From: Yoonia maritima
GTDB taxonomy: Bacteria; Pseudomonadota; Alphaproteobacteria; Rhodobacterales; Rhodobacteraceae
DNA: 64,000 nt
Direction of reading: 5' to 3'
Assembly: GCF_003003285.1 (NCBI RefSeq)
Contig: NZ_PVTP01000002.1
Location: 1 to 64,000, forward strand
How positions within the stretch are numbered: position 1 is the first letter of the stretch; every line of letters starts with the position of its first letter. The position numbers were made by a program, and so were the translations under genes. This document shows, in pieces, positions 7,993 through 19,063 of this stretch. The notes beneath the pieces are model-generated. The model did no database searches, was not told where the DNA came from, and saw only the letters and a list, made by a program, of their open reading frames with translations.

Positions 7993-10949
7993 TACTTTGT
8001 TCCTTCGATAGTCAGCGCATCGTTCACGAGCGCTGTTTGTTCTGCTTTGTGTTTACTGGCAAGACCCGTCGCCGGAGAGGCCGAAGCCGCACGCCCAGCG
8101 TATACAGGCCGTGTGTGTTTTGCTTTGATCCGGGTGAGGACCCATTCAATGTTTGGTTCCATAAAGGACCAAGCACCTTGGTTCTTAGGTTCTTCCTGAC
8201 ACCAGACCATTTCAGCGTTCTTAAACCGCTCAAGTTCGTTCACAGCGGATTGGGCCGGGAACGGGTAGAATTGTTCGAAACGCATGATGTAGACGTCGTT
8301 GATCCCGCGTGCATCGCGTTCTTCCAGCAGGTCATAGTAGACCTTACCAGAACACATCACGACGCGCTTGATCTTATCGTCGGCGACCAATGTGGTGTCT
8401 GAATTGCCGTGCTGGGCGTCATCCCACAATACGCGGTGGAAGCTTGAGCCAGTGGTGAATTCTTCGGCCTTAGACACCGCCAGCTTGTGACGTAGCAGTG
8501 ACTTTGGTGTCATCATGATCAACGGCTTACGGTAGCTGCGGTGCAGCTGACGACGCAGAATGTGGAAGTAGTTCGCGGGCGTTGTACAGTTCGCAACGAT
8601 CCAGTTGTCACCACCACACATGGTCAGGAAACGTTCCAGACGTGCGCTGGAGTGCTCCGGCCCTTGGCCTTCATACCCGTGCGGCAACAGACAAACGAGG
8701 CCGGACATCCGGAGCCATTTGCTTTCGCCGGATGAGATGAACTGATCGAACATGATCTGCGCACCGTTGGCGAAATCGCCGAACTGGGCTTCCCATAGCG
8801 TCAGCGCGTTTGGTTCAGCCAATGAGTAGCCATATTCAAACCCAAGCACCGCGTATTCGGACAGCATGCTGTCGATTACTTCGTAGTTCGCCTGACCTTC
8901 GCGGATGTGGTTCAGCGGATAATAGCGATCTTCGTTGTTTTGGTTAATCAGGCCAGAGTGACGTTGGCTGAATGTACCACGTGTACTGTCCTGACCGGAC
9001 AGACGTACGGGGTAGCCTTCGGTGACCAGTGAGCCAAACGCGAGCGCCTCTCCAGTTGCCCAGTCAATGCCTTCGCCGGTTTCGAACATCTTGGATTTTG
9101 CAGCCAAGATACGACCAACCGTTTTGTGCAGTGGGAAACCGTCTGGCACGGTTGTCAAGCCACGACCAATTTCTTGGAACGTCTTTTTCTTAATCGCTGT
9201 CGCGCCGCGCTGGTAATCTTCTTTCTGGGCATCCAAATGTGACCACTTGCCGTCCAACCAGTCAGCTTTGTTAGGCTTAAACGTACGACCCGCTTCGAAT
9301 TCAGCATTCAGGTGCGCTTGGAAGCTCGCCTTCATGTCTTCGATTTCGCCTTCAGGGATCAGGCCGTCTTTGACCAAGCGATCAGTGTAAAGCGTCAGCG
9401 TTGTCTTCTGCTTTTTGATCTTTTTGTACATCACCGGGTTGGTGAACATCGGCTCGTCGCCTTCGTTGTGACCAAAGCGGCGGTAGCAGATGATGTCCAG
9501 AACCACGTCTTTGTGGAACTTTTGACGGAATTCCGTTGCGACGCGGGCGGCGTGTACCACAGCCTCTGGATCGTCACCGTTCACGTGGAAGATTGGTGCT
9601 TCGACCATCAGCGCAATATCCGTTGGGTACGGGCTAGAGCGGCTAAAGTGGGGTGCGGTGGTAAAGCCGATTTGGTTGTTCACGACAATATGCATCGTGC
9701 CGCCGGTGCGGTGACCGCGCAAACCAGACAGGCCGAACCCTTCGGCAACGACGCCTTGGCCTGCGAACGCAGCATCACCGTGCAGCAAAATACCCATGAC
9801 CTTTGTCCGGTCAGTATCATGTTTCTGGTCTTGTTTCGCGCGGACCTTGCCCAATACAACCGGGTTCACGGCCTCTAGGTGGGATGGGTTCGCGGTAAGT
9901 GATAGGTGAACATTGTTGTCGTCAAAGCTACGGTCAGATGACGCACCAAGGTGGTATTTTACATCGCCGGAACCATCGACCTCCTCGGGTTTGAACGACC
10001 CGCCTTGGAATTCGTTAAAGATCGCGCGGTAGGGCTTTTCCATCACGTTCGCGAGGACCGACAAACGGCCACGGTGCGGCATACCGATGATGATTTCTTC
10101 AAGACCCAGCTGACCGCCGCGCTTGATGATTTGCTCCATCGCAGGGATCAGGCTTTCGCCGCCATCTAGGCCGAAACGTTTGGTGCCCATATATTTGACG
10201 TGCAGGAATTTTTCGAAACCTTCGGCCTGAACAAGGCTGTTCAAAATGGCTTTGCGGCCTTCTTTGGTAAAGGCGATCTCTTTGCCGTAGCCTTCGATGC
10301 GTTCTTTCAGCCAACCCGCTTCTTCGGGGTTGGAAATATGCATGTATTGCAAGGCGAAGGTGCCGCAATAGGTGCGTTTAACAATCGCAATGATCTCGTT
10401 CATCGTCGCAACTTCGAGGCCAAGCACGTTATCAATAAAGATCGGGCGATCCATGTCGGCGGCGGTAAAGCCGTAGGATGCTGGGTCCAATTCCGGGTGC
10501 GGAACGTTTGCATGCATGCCCAATGGGTCAAGGTCAGCAACCAAGTGGCCACGAATGCGGTAGGCGCGGATGATCATCAGTGCGCGAACAGAGTCCAAGA
10601 CGGCTGCGCGTACTTGGTCCTCAGACAGGCTCACGCCTTTTTCGGCGGCTTTCGCTTCGATCTTTTTACCAGCGGCGGCTGGTTCCGCGGGCCACTGACC
10701 GTCAAGCGCAGACGTCAGATCGTCATTCGGTACCGGAGGCCAATCCATACGGCCCCAAGACGGGCCAGCGGCCTCTGCCTTGGCGTCCATCGGGGCATCA
10801 CCCAGCGCCTTGAAAAAGTCGCGCCAGCTTTCATCAACCGCATTGGGGTTGTCGGCATAGCGCGCATAAAGCTGTTCTACATATTCCGCATTATGCCCCT
10901 GCAGGAACGATGAGGCGTGAAGAATGTCGTTAGGTGATTGATCGTTCAT
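7992..10949 (-). CDS. sucA: 2-oxoglutarate dehydrogenase E1 component
   Basis: 985 residues, the usual length. It decarboxylates 2-oxoglutarate using thiamine diphosphate and succinylates the lipoyl group of SucB. The N-terminus ([22 protein letters not shown]) is the E2-binding tail typical of SucA. The thiamine diphosphate region contains [17 protein letters not shown], and the C-terminal half has the transketolase-like domain ([14 protein letters not shown]). It is the third gene of the operon, between a DUF805 gene (4-base overlap at its start) and sucB. Confidence 0.98.
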   Translation of the reverse strand: MNDQSPNDILHASSFLQGHNAEYVEQLYARYADNPNAVDESWRDFFKALGDAPMDAKAEAAGPSWGRMDWPPVPNDDLTSALDGQWPAEPAAAGKKIEAKAAEKGVSLSEDQVRAAVLDSVRALMIIRAYRIRGHLVADLDPLGMHANVPHPELDPASYGFTAADMDRPIFIDNVLGLEVATMNEIIAIVKRTYCGTFALQYMHISNPEEAGWLKERIEGYGKEIAFTKEGRKAILNSLVQAEGFEKFLHVKYMGTKRFGLDGGESLIPAMEQIIKRGGQLGLEEIIIGMPHRGRLSVLANVMEKPYRAIFNEFQGGSFKPEEVDGSGDVKYHLGASSDRSFDDNNVHLSLTANPSHLEAVNPVVLGKVRAKQDQKHDTDRTKVMGILLHGDAAFAGQGVVAEGFGLSGLRGHRTGGTMHIVVNNQIGFTTAPHFSRSSPYPTDIALMVEAPIFHVNGDDPEAVVHAARVATEFRQKFHKDVVLDIICYRRFGHNEGDEPMFTNPVMYKKIKKQKTTLTLYTDRLVKDGLIPEGEIEDMKASFQAHLNAEFEAGRTFKPNKADWLDGKWSHLDAQKEDYQRGATAIKKKTFQEIGRGLTTVPDGFPLHKTVGRILAAKSKMFETGEGIDWATGEALAFGSLVTEGYPVRLSGQDSTRGTFSQRHSGLINQNNEDRYYPLNHIREGQANYEVIDSMLSEYAVLGFEYGYSLAEPNALTLWEAQFGDFANGAQIMFDQFISSGESKWLRMSGLVCLLPHGYEGQGPEHSSARLERFLTMCGGDNWIVANCTTPANYFHILRRQLHRSYRKPLIMMTPKSLLRHKLAVSKAEEFTTGSSFHRVLWDDAQHGNSDTTLVADDKIKRVVMCSGKVYYDLLEERDARGINDVYIMRFEQFYPFPAQSAVNELERFKNAEMVWCQEEPKNQGAWSFMEPNIEWVLTRIKAKHTRPVYAGRAASASPATGLASKHKAEQTALVNDALTIEGTK

Positions 10950-11386
10950 TGTTGAACCTCATGGAGCGGGATCGGCAGTTTTTGGGCGTTACGGGATGGC
11001 CAAGCAAGTATGACAAGAAGGCCAGCTAGAAAAAAGAAGAGAGGTGTTGGCGGGTCGTTGTATTCGGCGAACCGAACAAGATAAAATGTTAGGGCACCGC
11101 CCGCGAGGAGGAGGCCCCACGCAAAGATGCCTACGTCGTTGATTCTGCGGGCGGTTACCGCCAGCAGAGGGATTTGGACCATTATGTTAGCGGCAATGAT
11201 GCAATAACCGATAACTATACGTAATGTCTCAGGCCACCGCCAGATTGCTTCGTTTAGGCTAACGGACACCATAGAGACGACGGTCGCGAAGAGCCAATAC
11301 TGCCAAAACTCTGAGCGTTTAGCAGTTAGCCAAAACACAAAGAACTTTCTAAAGCAGGCTCTAATGGCTTCTTCGCTAGACATCAC
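10946..11386 (-). CDS. DUF805 family inner-membrane protein
   Basis: 146 residues with four hydrophobic segments. FWLTAKRSEFWQYWLF at about 18-33 and VTARRINDVG at about 75-84 are the two conserved DUF805 motifs (aromatic-Arg before the first helix, and RRxxDxG between helices). Function unknown. It lies between sucD (one base away) and sucA (4-base overlap), so it is certainly cotranscribed with the TCA genes. A second ATG directly follows the first and is an equally good start. Confidence 0.8.
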   Translation of the reverse strand: MMSSEEAIRACFRKFFVFWLTAKRSEFWQYWLFATVVSMVSVSLNEAIWRWPETLRIVIGYCIIAANIMVQIPLLAVTARRINDVGIFAWGLLLAGGALTFYLVRFAEYNDPPTPLFFFLAGLLVILAWPSRNAQKLPIPLHEVQQ

Positions 11387-11387
11387 A

Positions 11388-12269
11388 TTAGCCGATTGCC
11401 TTCAGCACAGCTTCGCCAAGTGTGGCGGGGCTGTCTGCGACGACGATACCGGCAGATTTCATTGCTTCGATCTTGCTTTCCGCGTCGCCTTTACCACCGG
11501 CAACAATCGCACCAGCGTGACCCATGCGGCGGCCCGGAGGGGCTGTGCGGCCTGCGATGAAACCAGCGACTGGCTTCCAGCGGCCTTTTTTCTTTTGCTC
11601 AGCAAGGAATTCGGCAGCTTCTTCTTCTGCAGAACCACCGATTTCACCGATCATGATGATCGAATGTGTTTCGTCATCGTCAAGGAACATGTCCAGCACG
11701 TCGATGTGCTCTGTGCCTTTGATGGGGTCGCCACCGATACCAACAGCTGTGGACTGACCAAGGCCAGAGTCAGATGTCTGTTTTACGGCTTCGTATGTCA
11801 GGGTACCGGAACGGGACACAACACCAACAGAACCACGTTTGTGAATGTGGCCCGGCATGATGCCGATTTTGCATGCGTCAGGTGTGATAACGCCTGGGCA
11901 GTTCGGCCCGATCAGACGGGATGCAGAACCTTCAAGCGCGCGCTTGACCTTCATCATGTCCAGCACAGGGATGCCTTCGGTGATACAGATGATCAGTTCC
12001 ATTTCAGCGTCGATCGCTTCGAGGATGGAATCCGCAGCGAAGGGCGGAGGCACGTAGATTACCGATGCGTTTGCTTCGGTCACGTGCTTGGCTTCGTGGA
12101 CAGAGTTGAACACAGGCAGGTCAAGGTGCGTCATGCCGCCCTTGCCGGGTGTCACGCCGCCAACCATTTTAGTGCCATAAGCAATGGCTTGTTCAGAGTG
12201 GAACGTCCCCTGAGAGCCTGTAAGACCCTGACAGATGACTTTGGTGTTTTCGTTTACGAGAATGGCCAT
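11388..12269 (-). CDS. sucD: Succinyl-CoA synthetase alpha subunit
   Basis: 293 residues. It carries the CoA-binding Rossmann domain ([15 protein letters not shown] at about 15-29) and the active-site His251 in [12 protein letters not shown], which is phosphorylated during conversion of succinyl-CoA to succinate with nucleotide synthesis. It partners with SucC, encoded about 600 bases upstream. A lipoprotein gene separates the two, which is unusual because sucC and sucD are generally adjacent. Confidence 0.98.
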   Translation of the reverse strand: MAILVNENTKVICQGLTGSQGTFHSEQAIAYGTKMVGGVTPGKGGMTHLDLPVFNSVHEAKHVTEANASVIYVPPPFAADSILEAIDAEMELIICITEGIPVLDMMKVKRALEGSASRLIGPNCPGVITPDACKIGIMPGHIHKRGSVGVVSRSGTLTYEAVKQTSDSGLGQSTAVGIGGDPIKGTEHIDVLDMFLDDDETHSIIMIGEIGGSAEEEAAEFLAEQKKKGRWKPVAGFIAGRTAPPGRRMGHAGAIVAGGKGDAESKIEAMKSAGIVVADSPATLGEAVLKAIG

Positions 12270-12346
12270 GATGGTGGCTCCTAGTTTCCTATTTGCGCTG
12301 TGGCGAATGAGGTCATCGCCACAGTGTTATTAGCTTTTGAGTGTTA

Positions 12347-12880
12347 TCATTGACGCTTTAAGATCACGTTGGTTCCTCCACCGCCGGAAGAACGACGCAG
12401 ATCAACTGCAACACCGTTTTTCACAAAATACGTTTCTGCAACGTATTCGTTTAGTGGGCGAAGTCGCTTTTCGAAGTCTGCTCGAATGAGGGCAGGTTCT
12501 ACCCAGCTCGCGACCGTATTGTTGTCTCGGAAGTTCGTGGGAGATGCGGTAACTCGACATTCGTCGCGACGTGGTGCCGCAACTACTTTTGAGTTACCCA
12601 GCACATCGGGGTTTTCTAAAGCGATGATATACTTTGAGCCCGACGGCTGAAATCCGTAGCTCCCAAGTGACGACAGTGACGTTCCAGAGACAACATAGTT
12701 TGCGCACGCGGCGATCGCCTGACTAAAGCTGCTTTCAATAGTCGCGTTGACCAAGGAAGATCGCATTGGGCCCGCTCCACCTGTAGCCTGCTCACTGGTA
12801 GATGCAGTTGGATTGGAACAAGCTACAAGCAATGACGCTGTCATTGCTACGCTCAGGTTGTTGATCGCCTTACGCATCAC
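12347..12880 (-). CDS. Hypothetical lipoprotein inside the suc operon
   Basis: 177 residues. The N-terminus [21 protein letters not shown] is a lipoprotein signal with the lipidated Cys at 21 (LVAC). The mature part contains two further Cys (ACANY, DECRV) and a Gly-rich stretch (SSGGGGTN) near the C-terminus. No family is recognised. Its start overlaps the sucC stop by four bases (ATGA type), so it is translationally coupled to succinyl-CoA synthetase. It is probably tethered to the outer membrane. Confidence 0.8.
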   Translation of the reverse strand: MMRKAINNLSVAMTASLLVACSNPTASTSEQATGGAGPMRSSLVNATIESSFSQAIAACANYVVSGTSLSSLGSYGFQPSGSKYIIALENPDVLGNSKVVAAPRRDECRVTASPTNFRDNNTVASWVEPALIRADFEKRLRPLNEYVAETYFVKNGVAVDLRRSSGGGGTNVILKRQ

Positions 12881-14070
12881 CCTTTAACCGCTTTCACGAT
12901 TTTCTGGGCGCCGTCTTTCAGGTCGTCAGCAGCGATCACGGCGAGGCCGGAGTTGTTGATGATCTCTTTGCCTTTTTCGACGTTTGTACCCTCGAGGCGA
13001 ACAACCAGTGGAACTTGCAGGCCGACTTCTTTGACTGCAGCGATCACGCCTTCGGCGATGACGTCGCAGCGCATGATGCCGCCGAAGATGTTCACAAGGA
13101 TGCCTTTGACGTTTGGATCAGATGTGATGATCTTGAACGCTTCGGTTACTTTTTCTTTGGTCGCGCCGCCGCCTACGTCAAGGAAGTTGGCAGGTTCAGC
13201 ACCGTAGAGTTTGATGATGTCCATTGTGGCCATCGCCAGACCCGCACCGTTCACCATGCAGCCAATTTCGCCTTCGAGAGCGATGTAGTTCAGGTCGAAC
13301 TTAGACGCTGCCAGTTCTTTTGGGTCTTCTTCGGTTTCGTCGCGCAGGGCGGCGATATCAGCGTGGCGGTAGATCGCGTTGCCGTCGAATGAAACCTTAG
13401 CGTCCAGCACTTTCAGGTCGCCGCCGTCAGTGACGATCAGCGGGTTGATTTCCAGCATTTCCATGTCTTTTTCGACGAATGCTGTATAAAGCTGGCCCAT
13501 CAGTTTGACGCACTGCTTTGTTTGCGGACCGTTCAGGCCGAGTGCGAACGCAACGCGGCGGCCGTGGAAGGGCTGGTAACCTGTTGCAGGATCAACTGTG
13601 AAGTTCAGGATTTTCTCAGGAGTGTTCTCGGCTACTTCTTCGATGTCCATGCCGCCTTCGGTGGAAACAACAAAGCCGATGCGGCTTGTTTGACGATCAA
13701 CCAGTAGAGCAAGGTAAAGTTCGGTTTCAATGCCAGAACCGTCTTCGATGTAGATACGGTTTACGACTTTGCCGACTGGGCCAGTCTGGTGCGTGACCAA
13801 TGTGCGGCCGAGCATCTTCTTTGCTTCTTCGGCAGCTTCTTCGACTGACTTAGCAAGACGTACACCGCCAGCTTCGCCAGCGTCCGCTTCTTTGAATTTA
13901 CCTTTGCCGCGTCCACCAGCGTGGATCTGCGCCTTAACAACCCACAGTGGGCCATCAAGTTCGCCAGCGGCGGTTTTTGCGTCTTCGGCGCGCGTCACAG
14001 GGCGACCGTCGGAAACAGGAGCGCCATAGCTGCGCAGCAGAGCTTTGGCCTGATATTCGTGGATGTTCAT
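12877..14070 (-). CDS. sucC: Succinyl-CoA synthetase beta subunit
   Basis: 397 residues beginning [16 protein letters not shown], the standard SucC start with its ATP-grasp fold. The phosphate-binding region [16 protein letters not shown] and the interface sequence [15 protein letters not shown] are clear. It provides nucleotide and succinate binding for the SucCD complex. It is the promoter-proximal gene of sucC-lipoprotein-sucD-DUF805-sucA-sucB-MAPEG-lpd; the paired palindromes at 14169-14199 lie about 100-130 bases upstream. Confidence 0.98.
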   Translation of the reverse strand: MNIHEYQAKALLRSYGAPVSDGRPVTRAEDAKTAAGELDGPLWVVKAQIHAGGRGKGKFKEADAGEAGGVRLAKSVEEAAEEAKKMLGRTLVTHQTGPVGKVVNRIYIEDGSGIETELYLALLVDRQTSRIGFVVSTEGGMDIEEVAENTPEKILNFTVDPATGYQPFHGRRVAFALGLNGPQTKQCVKLMGQLYTAFVEKDMEMLEINPLIVTDGGDLKVLDAKVSFDGNAIYRHADIAALRDETEEDPKELAASKFDLNYIALEGEIGCMVNGAGLAMATMDIIKLYGAEPANFLDVGGGATKEKVTEAFKIITSDPNVKGILVNIFGGIMRCDVIAEGVIAAVKEVGLQVPLVVRLEGTNVEKGKEIINNSGLAVIAADDLKDGAQKIVKAVKG

Positions 14071-14168
14071 AGGGACATGTCCAATTTGGCTTCGGTTACC
14101 CTATCTAAAGCACAAGGAATGAAGGTTTTGTAACTGAAAAATGTCAGATCGGCGGATAATCGAACATT

Positions 14169-14199
14169 TGTGATCACAGTTTTTTTGAGTGTGATCACA
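14169..14199. promoter_or_regulatory. Paired operators TGTGATCACA upstream of sucC
   Basis: Two perfect copies of the 10-bp palindrome at 14169-14178 and 14190-14199, exactly 21 bp apart start to start (two helical turns). They are 99-129 bases upstream of the sucC start and 177 bases upstream of the divergent LysE gene. An identical pair with identical spacing precedes sdhC. The position suits an activator of the suc promoter; the GntR protein at 2897 is the likely ligand. Confidence 0.75.
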
Positions 14200-14375
14200 A
14201 AAGCGGGTGGTGGTCGGTTCGTGGACATTCGAGGCCGCTAAAAGATTCGTAATCTTGGCATGTGGTACACAGCTACGGTCGGTATCCGACATTGTATTCG
14301 TAGTTGACGCGTTAATAGATGAATGTTCTTATTTTGTTCGATTAATTGAAGGCTATTTATTCAAAAGGAGTACAC

Positions 14376-15008
14376 GTGTTGGAAGTTGAACTGTATTTAA
14401 TATTTTTAGTCACAACGATTGTTGTGGTGCTGTCGCCGGGTGCGGCTGCGATCGCTGTAGCGTCACAAGGCGCGGGTAATGGCGTAAAGCGTGCAGTTTA
14501 TGGCGTGCTTGGCGTTGCATCTGCGAACGTTGTCTATTTCGCTATGTCAGCGACAGGTATCGCGTCACTTGTGATCGCATCACATGTCATGTTCGCAATC
14601 ATTAAATGGATTGGTGTCGCTTATTTGATGTATTTAGGCTGCATGGCGCTATTTTCGTCATCTGGCGGAATTCAGGTGCGCGTAGGGGAGGAACGAAAAT
14701 CGCGACGGGCATTGTTCACCCATGGATTTATCGTCGAGTTCGCCAATCCCAAAGCATTACTGTATTTTGCAGCTATTCTACCTCAGTTTCTGGATCTGTC
14801 GAAACCCGTAATTCAGCAGATTGCGTTAATGGGCATGACGACCGTCGTGATCGATGTGTCTATTTACAGTGGTTATGCATTAATGGGAGACCGACTAACG
14901 CGCGGCGGGATCAAAAGTTGGGTTGTCGCCTCTGTCAACAAGGTAGCTGGCGCCGCACTGTTGTTCGCTGGTGTTAAGATGGCCACCGTCAGTGCGGGAA
15001 AAACTTGA
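14376..15008 (+). CDS. LysE/RhtB family amino-acid exporter
   Basis: 210 residues from the GTG at 14376, chosen because AAAAGGAG ends five bases before it; a TTG one codon later is possible. The protein has about six hydrophobic helices and the family hallmark VVLSPGAAAIAVASQGAGNG near the N-terminus. It predicts an inner-membrane efflux protein for amino acids or homoserine-lactone-like compounds; the substrate is unknown. It is divergent from sucC and convergent with mdh. Confidence 0.9.
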   Translation: MLEVELYLIFLVTTIVVVLSPGAAAIAVASQGAGNGVKRAVYGVLGVASANVVYFAMSATGIASLVIASHVMFAIIKWIGVAYLMYLGCMALFSSSGGIQVRVGEERKSRRALFTHGFIVEFANPKALLYFAAILPQFLDLSKPVIQQIALMGMTTVVIDVSIYSGYALMGDRLTRGGIKSWVVASVNKVAGAALLFAGVKMATVSAGKT

Positions 15009-15020
15009 TGCATTAAACAA

Positions 15021-15047
15021 AAAAGGTGCCCCGATGGGCACCCTTTT
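15021..15047. terminator. Bidirectional terminator between the LysE gene and mdh
   Basis: A-rich 5' flank, stem GGTGCCC/GGGCACC with a short loop, then CTTTT on the plus strand and a T-rich tail on the minus strand. It sits between the convergent LysE gene (stop 15008) and mdh (stop 15070). Confidence 0.85.
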
Positions 15048-15069
15048 GCATTGGATGTGTTTCAGTCGC

Positions 15070-16119
<1,050 letters not shown>

Positions 16120-16192
16120 TTATTATGTGGTGGTTCCTTATCCTGTAAGGCGCTAACGAAGGATGAATTCAAGGTATTTTAAGGGCAGGCAG

Positions 16193-16948
16193 ATGATTGA
16201 ATTTGATTGGCAATTTTTCATGGTAGGCATCCCTGCGATCATGTTTGGGGGGATTTCAAAGGGTGGATTCGGGTCTGGCGCTGCGTTTGTAGCCGGGGCG
16301 ATTCTGGCGTTGGTCGTGCCACCGGGCGTCGCGCTGGCCGTCATATTGCCGCTATTCATGTTGATCGATGTTGCAACGCTAAAGCCTTATTGGGGGAAAT
16401 GGCATTGGCCATCTGCCAAAGGCATGATGCAGGGGGCGATTCCGGGAGTCATTTTTGCAGCTTGGGTCTATACTGCGGTGGACGCAGATTTCTTCCGCAT
16501 ATTAATCGGTTTGATTTGCTTAGCGTTTGTCATGTTTCAGGTAAGTCGTGCCATGGGGTGGCTCACTATTGAAAAGGCCCCGTTTTCGCGTCCCTTCGCG
16601 TGGCTGGCAGGGATGGTTGGCGGCTTTACGAGCTTTGTCAGCCATGCAGGCGGTCCGCCGACGGCCGTGTTTTTGCTGTCGCAAGGGTTAAGTAAGACGG
16701 CTTACCAAGCCACCACGGTTATCACATTTTGGGCGGTGAATTGGATGAAGGTCGTGCCTTATGCGTTTTTAGGGATATTCACGTGGAACACATTGCTTGG
16801 CAGCTTGGCCTTGGCCCCATTTGCACTGATCGGCGCATGGATCGGTGTGCGGGCCCATGACTTTGTTCCTGAACGGCTGTTCTTTGGTCTAACCTACGTT
16901 CTTTTGGTTTTGACCGGGATACGATTGATATGGGTCGCAGTAGCATAG
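16193..16948 (+). CDS. TauE/SafE family sulfite/organosulfur exporter-like permease
   Basis: 251 residues from MIEFDWQFFMVG; ten more codons are open upstream but the GGGCAGGCAG ribosome-binding-like stretch favours this start. Seven to eight hydrophobic segments with the duplicated TauE motifs: GGISKGGFGSG near residue 20 and GGFTSFVSHAGGPP in the middle. The family moves sulfite, sulfoacetate or similar anions; the substrate here is unknown. It is a single gene, divergent from mdh. Confidence 0.88.
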   Translation: MIEFDWQFFMVGIPAIMFGGISKGGFGSGAAFVAGAILALVVPPGVALAVILPLFMLIDVATLKPYWGKWHWPSAKGMMQGAIPGVIFAAWVYTAVDADFFRILIGLICLAFVMFQVSRAMGWLTIEKAPFSRPFAWLAGMVGGFTSFVSHAGGPPTAVFLLSQGLSKTAYQATTVITFWAVNWMKVVPYAFLGIFTWNTLLGSLALAPFALIGAWIGVRAHDFVPERLFFGLTYVLLVLTGIRLIWVAVA

Positions 16949-16974
16949 CCCCCCAGCAAACGCTGAGGGGCTAT
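16945..16974 (+). terminator. Hairpin after the TauE gene
   Basis: ATAGCCCC and GGGGCTAT form an 8-bp stem, extended inside by CAGC/GCTG, starting at the stop codon of the permease gene. It separates this gene from the convergent PRC-barrel gene at 16986. A T tract is missing. Confidence 0.65.
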
Positions 16975-16985
16975 AGCGTCATGGA

Positions 16986-17621
16986 TTAGCTTGCTTCAAA
17001 CTCTGGCATTGCTTCGAGCTCTTCTTGCGTGGCTGCAACATATACCACCACTTCTCCATCTACTTCGGTCTTCATCAGGGCGAGGTCAGTGAATGGTACC
17101 GCAACGGATTTTTCACCGATGCCAATAAAACCACCTACGTCGATCACTGCTTTTTCGGCGTTGCCGTCAGCAGATAGAATGATTTCGCTGACTTCACCAA
17201 TTTCCGCATCGGTTTCGTCGTAGACTACGGCACCTTCCAGATCAGCGGCGACCATAACATCAGCTTGAGCAGAGATCATCGCGCCGTTTTCGATCATGGG
17301 GCTTGTCACGGTGTCATTGGTTTCCGCGATAAATGCGTCAGCTTCGGCGTCTAGCTTTTCACCAGCGTCAACGATGGCTTCACCTGTTGCCTCAGCGCCG
17401 GCTTCGATGTTGTCGCCAGCTTGGGCCATTGCGTTGCCTGCATCATCAAGCAATGTCGTATCCGCATCTGCCTGTGCGTTCATTTCAAGTTCAGTTGAAA
17501 CAGCTGAATCGTTAGCCTGAGCAGTTACCGCGGTGTCCGCGCTTGTGTTCAAGTTGCTGTCCGCAAATGCAGCTGTACCAACCAAAAGTGTCAGGGCAGT
17601 TGTTGTCATCATACGTTTCAT
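16986..17621 (-). CDS. Exported PRC-barrel domain protein
   Basis: 211 residues from MKRMMTTTALTLLVG, with AAAGGA upstream. Residues 1-21 are a signal peptide (GTAAFA). Residues 22-125 are acidic and low-complexity, rich in Ala, Asp and Glu with repeated GEAT/DAGEKLDAEAD elements. The last 80 residues form a PRC-barrel (GAVVYDETDAEIGEVSEIIL, then AVIDVGGFIGIGEKSVAVPF). PRC-barrels bind RNA, protein partners or quinone-reaction-centre components; an exported copy probably has an envelope role. Function unknown. Confidence 0.85.
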   Translation of the reverse strand: MKRMMTTTALTLLVGTAAFADSNLNTSADTAVTAQANDSAVSTELEMNAQADADTTLLDDAGNAMAQAGDNIEAGAEATGEAIVDAGEKLDAEADAFIAETNDTVTSPMIENGAMISAQADVMVAADLEGAVVYDETDAEIGEVSEIILSADGNAEKAVIDVGGFIGIGEKSVAVPFTDLALMKTEVDGEVVVYVAATQEELEAMPEFEAS

Positions 17622-17736
17622 GTCGTTTCCTTTCACGGTCTGTGATGGCGGTTGCAACGTGTTGCCGCCGCCTTGTGATAGGAGAACAGTCAGGGTCTAT
17701 TTAGGTTGCATGAAATCCGAAATAATTTTGCCCTAT

Positions 17737-18048
17737 CTAAAGCAAAGAGGAAAGCACAGAGAATTTTTCGTGTTTGTATTCAAACGCTTGCCCCGCTGAA
17801 ACCAAGCAGGTCAAATTTCCCGGTCGTGTTGACGTGATTGTCCAGCTGCCAGTATCAGGCGCGACGAATAACTCGACCATTGTGTGGTCGTCGGCCCATC
17901 TGACCGCATGGGGATGTTCACCGAATTGGCGCGCAAGGCGTTCAATGATTGCATCACGATGGATACATGTTTGTTCTGCGCGTGCGTTGTGTGCGGCAAG
18001 CAGCATTGCGCCAATAAGTAACGGCATGTGAAGTAGTATACGCTGCAT
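17737..18048 (-). CDS. Small periplasmic hypothetical protein
   Basis: 103 residues with an N-terminal signal peptide (MQRILLHMPLLIGAMLLAAHNARA). The mature part has two Cys (QTCIHRD and LTCLVSAG) that could form a disulfide, and a TGSWTITSTRPGNLTCLVS block that I recall from similar roseobacter hypotheticals. No function is known. It is transcribed away from mcl2, and its upstream region carries the palindrome at 18140. Confidence 0.75.
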   Translation of the reverse strand: MQRILLHMPLLIGAMLLAAHNARAEQTCIHRDAIIERLARQFGEHPHAVRWADDHTMVELFVAPDTGSWTITSTRPGNLTCLVSAGQAFEYKHEKFSVLSSLL

Positions 18049-18139
18049 CTTGGGGCACCTGATTGGGCTGGGTTTGGTGCTTCGATATTTGGAAGGTATC
18101 TATGATTAATTGGTTAACGCACCGTAACGATGTACTGAT

Positions 18140-18154
18140 TGCCGCAGTGCGGCA
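18140..18154. promoter_or_regulatory. Perfect palindrome TGCCGCAGTGCGGCA upstream of mcl2
   Basis: Seven-base arms around a single central base, 67-81 bases upstream of the mcl2 start. It is the most symmetric member of the GCYGCNNNGCGGC set seen before the EMC genes. It could serve mcl2, the divergent small periplasmic gene, or both. Confidence 0.5.
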
Positions 18155-18220
18155 TGTTTTCGCTTGAATTATCATTCAAAATCTGGACATTTACGCGCAA
18201 CAATATTGCGAGGACACGCC

Positions 18221-19063
18221 ATGCACGACCGCCCATTCCGCTCAGCACTTTATATTCCTGGCTCAAAGGATCGCGCGTTGGACAAAGCGCGTGGCCTGCC
18301 TGTAGATGCGATTCTGTTTGATCTTGAGGATGCCGTTTCGCCTGATGCCAAGGTCGAAGCACGCGCGACGCTCGCGAGCGCGCTAGAGCAAGGCGGCTAT
18401 GGCCCACGGTTTAAGGTCGTGCGCATTAACGGGCTTGATACCGAGTGGGGGTCAGATGATGCGGCAGCTGTTGCGGCAATGGATTGCGACGCGGTTCTTC
18501 TTCCCAAGGTAAACAGCACGGCGGACGTCGACGCACTGGCGGCGCTTATTCCCGATTTGCCAATCTGGGCAATGATGGAAACCCCGCGGGGCATTTTGAA
18601 TGCAGCAAGTATCGCAGCACACCCACGTATGGCGGGGTTCGTGTTGGGAACGAATGATCTGGCCAAAGATCTCAACGCGCGGGGCAGGGCGGCAATGGTG
18701 ACCTCGCTTCAGCTATGTCTGCTTGCGGCAAAGGCGGCAGGCATTGTCGCGCTTGATGGCGTCTATAATGCATTCAAAGACGAAGACGGATTGCGTGCGG
18801 AATGTACCGAAGGGCGCGATATGGGCTTTGATGGCAAAACCCTGATCCATCCGGCGCAGGTTGCCGTTACCAATGCGGCCTTTGGCCCAAGTGACGATGA
18901 AATTGACCTTGCGCGCCGTCAGATCGAAGCATTCGACGTCGCCGAAGCCGAAGGGCAGGGCGTCGCTGTTGTGGACGGCCGCATCGTTGAGAACTTGCAT
19001 ATTGTCACCGCGCGGGCGACGCTAGCGAAAGCTGACGCCATCGCCGCATTGGAGACTTCATGA
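18221..19063 (+). CDS. mcl2: (3S)-malyl-CoA thioesterase, HpcH/HpaI/CitE family
   Basis: 280 residues from MHDRPFRSALYIPGSK; AGGA precedes this ATG. The CitE-type barrel shows ILFDLEDAVSPDAK (acid and base residues) and MMETPRGILNAASIAAHPR, with FVLGTNDLAKDL for metal binding. Its N-terminus matches Mcl2 of R. sphaeroides rather than the longer lyase Mcl1. Mcl2 hydrolyses malyl-CoA to malate in the EMC pathway. Cotranscription with mch three genes downstream, as in R. sphaeroides, supports the call. A citrate-lyase beta-like role is the main alternative. Confidence 0.85.
   Translation: MHDRPFRSALYIPGSKDRALDKARGLPVDAILFDLEDAVSPDAKVEARATLASALEQGGYGPRFKVVRINGLDTEWGSDDAAAVAAMDCDAVLLPKVNSTADVDALAALIPDLPIWAMMETPRGILNAASIAAHPRMAGFVLGTNDLAKDLNARGRAAMVTSLQLCLLAAKAAGIVALDGVYNAFKDEDGLRAECTEGRDMGFDGKTLIHPAQVAVTNAAFGPSDDEIDLARRQIEAFDVAEAEGQGVAVVDGRIVENLHIVTARATLAKADAIAALETS

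Noticed and set aside
9312-10913. Long plus-strand open frames within sucA
   Set aside because: They mirror the sucA coding sequence and have no start signals or known domains.
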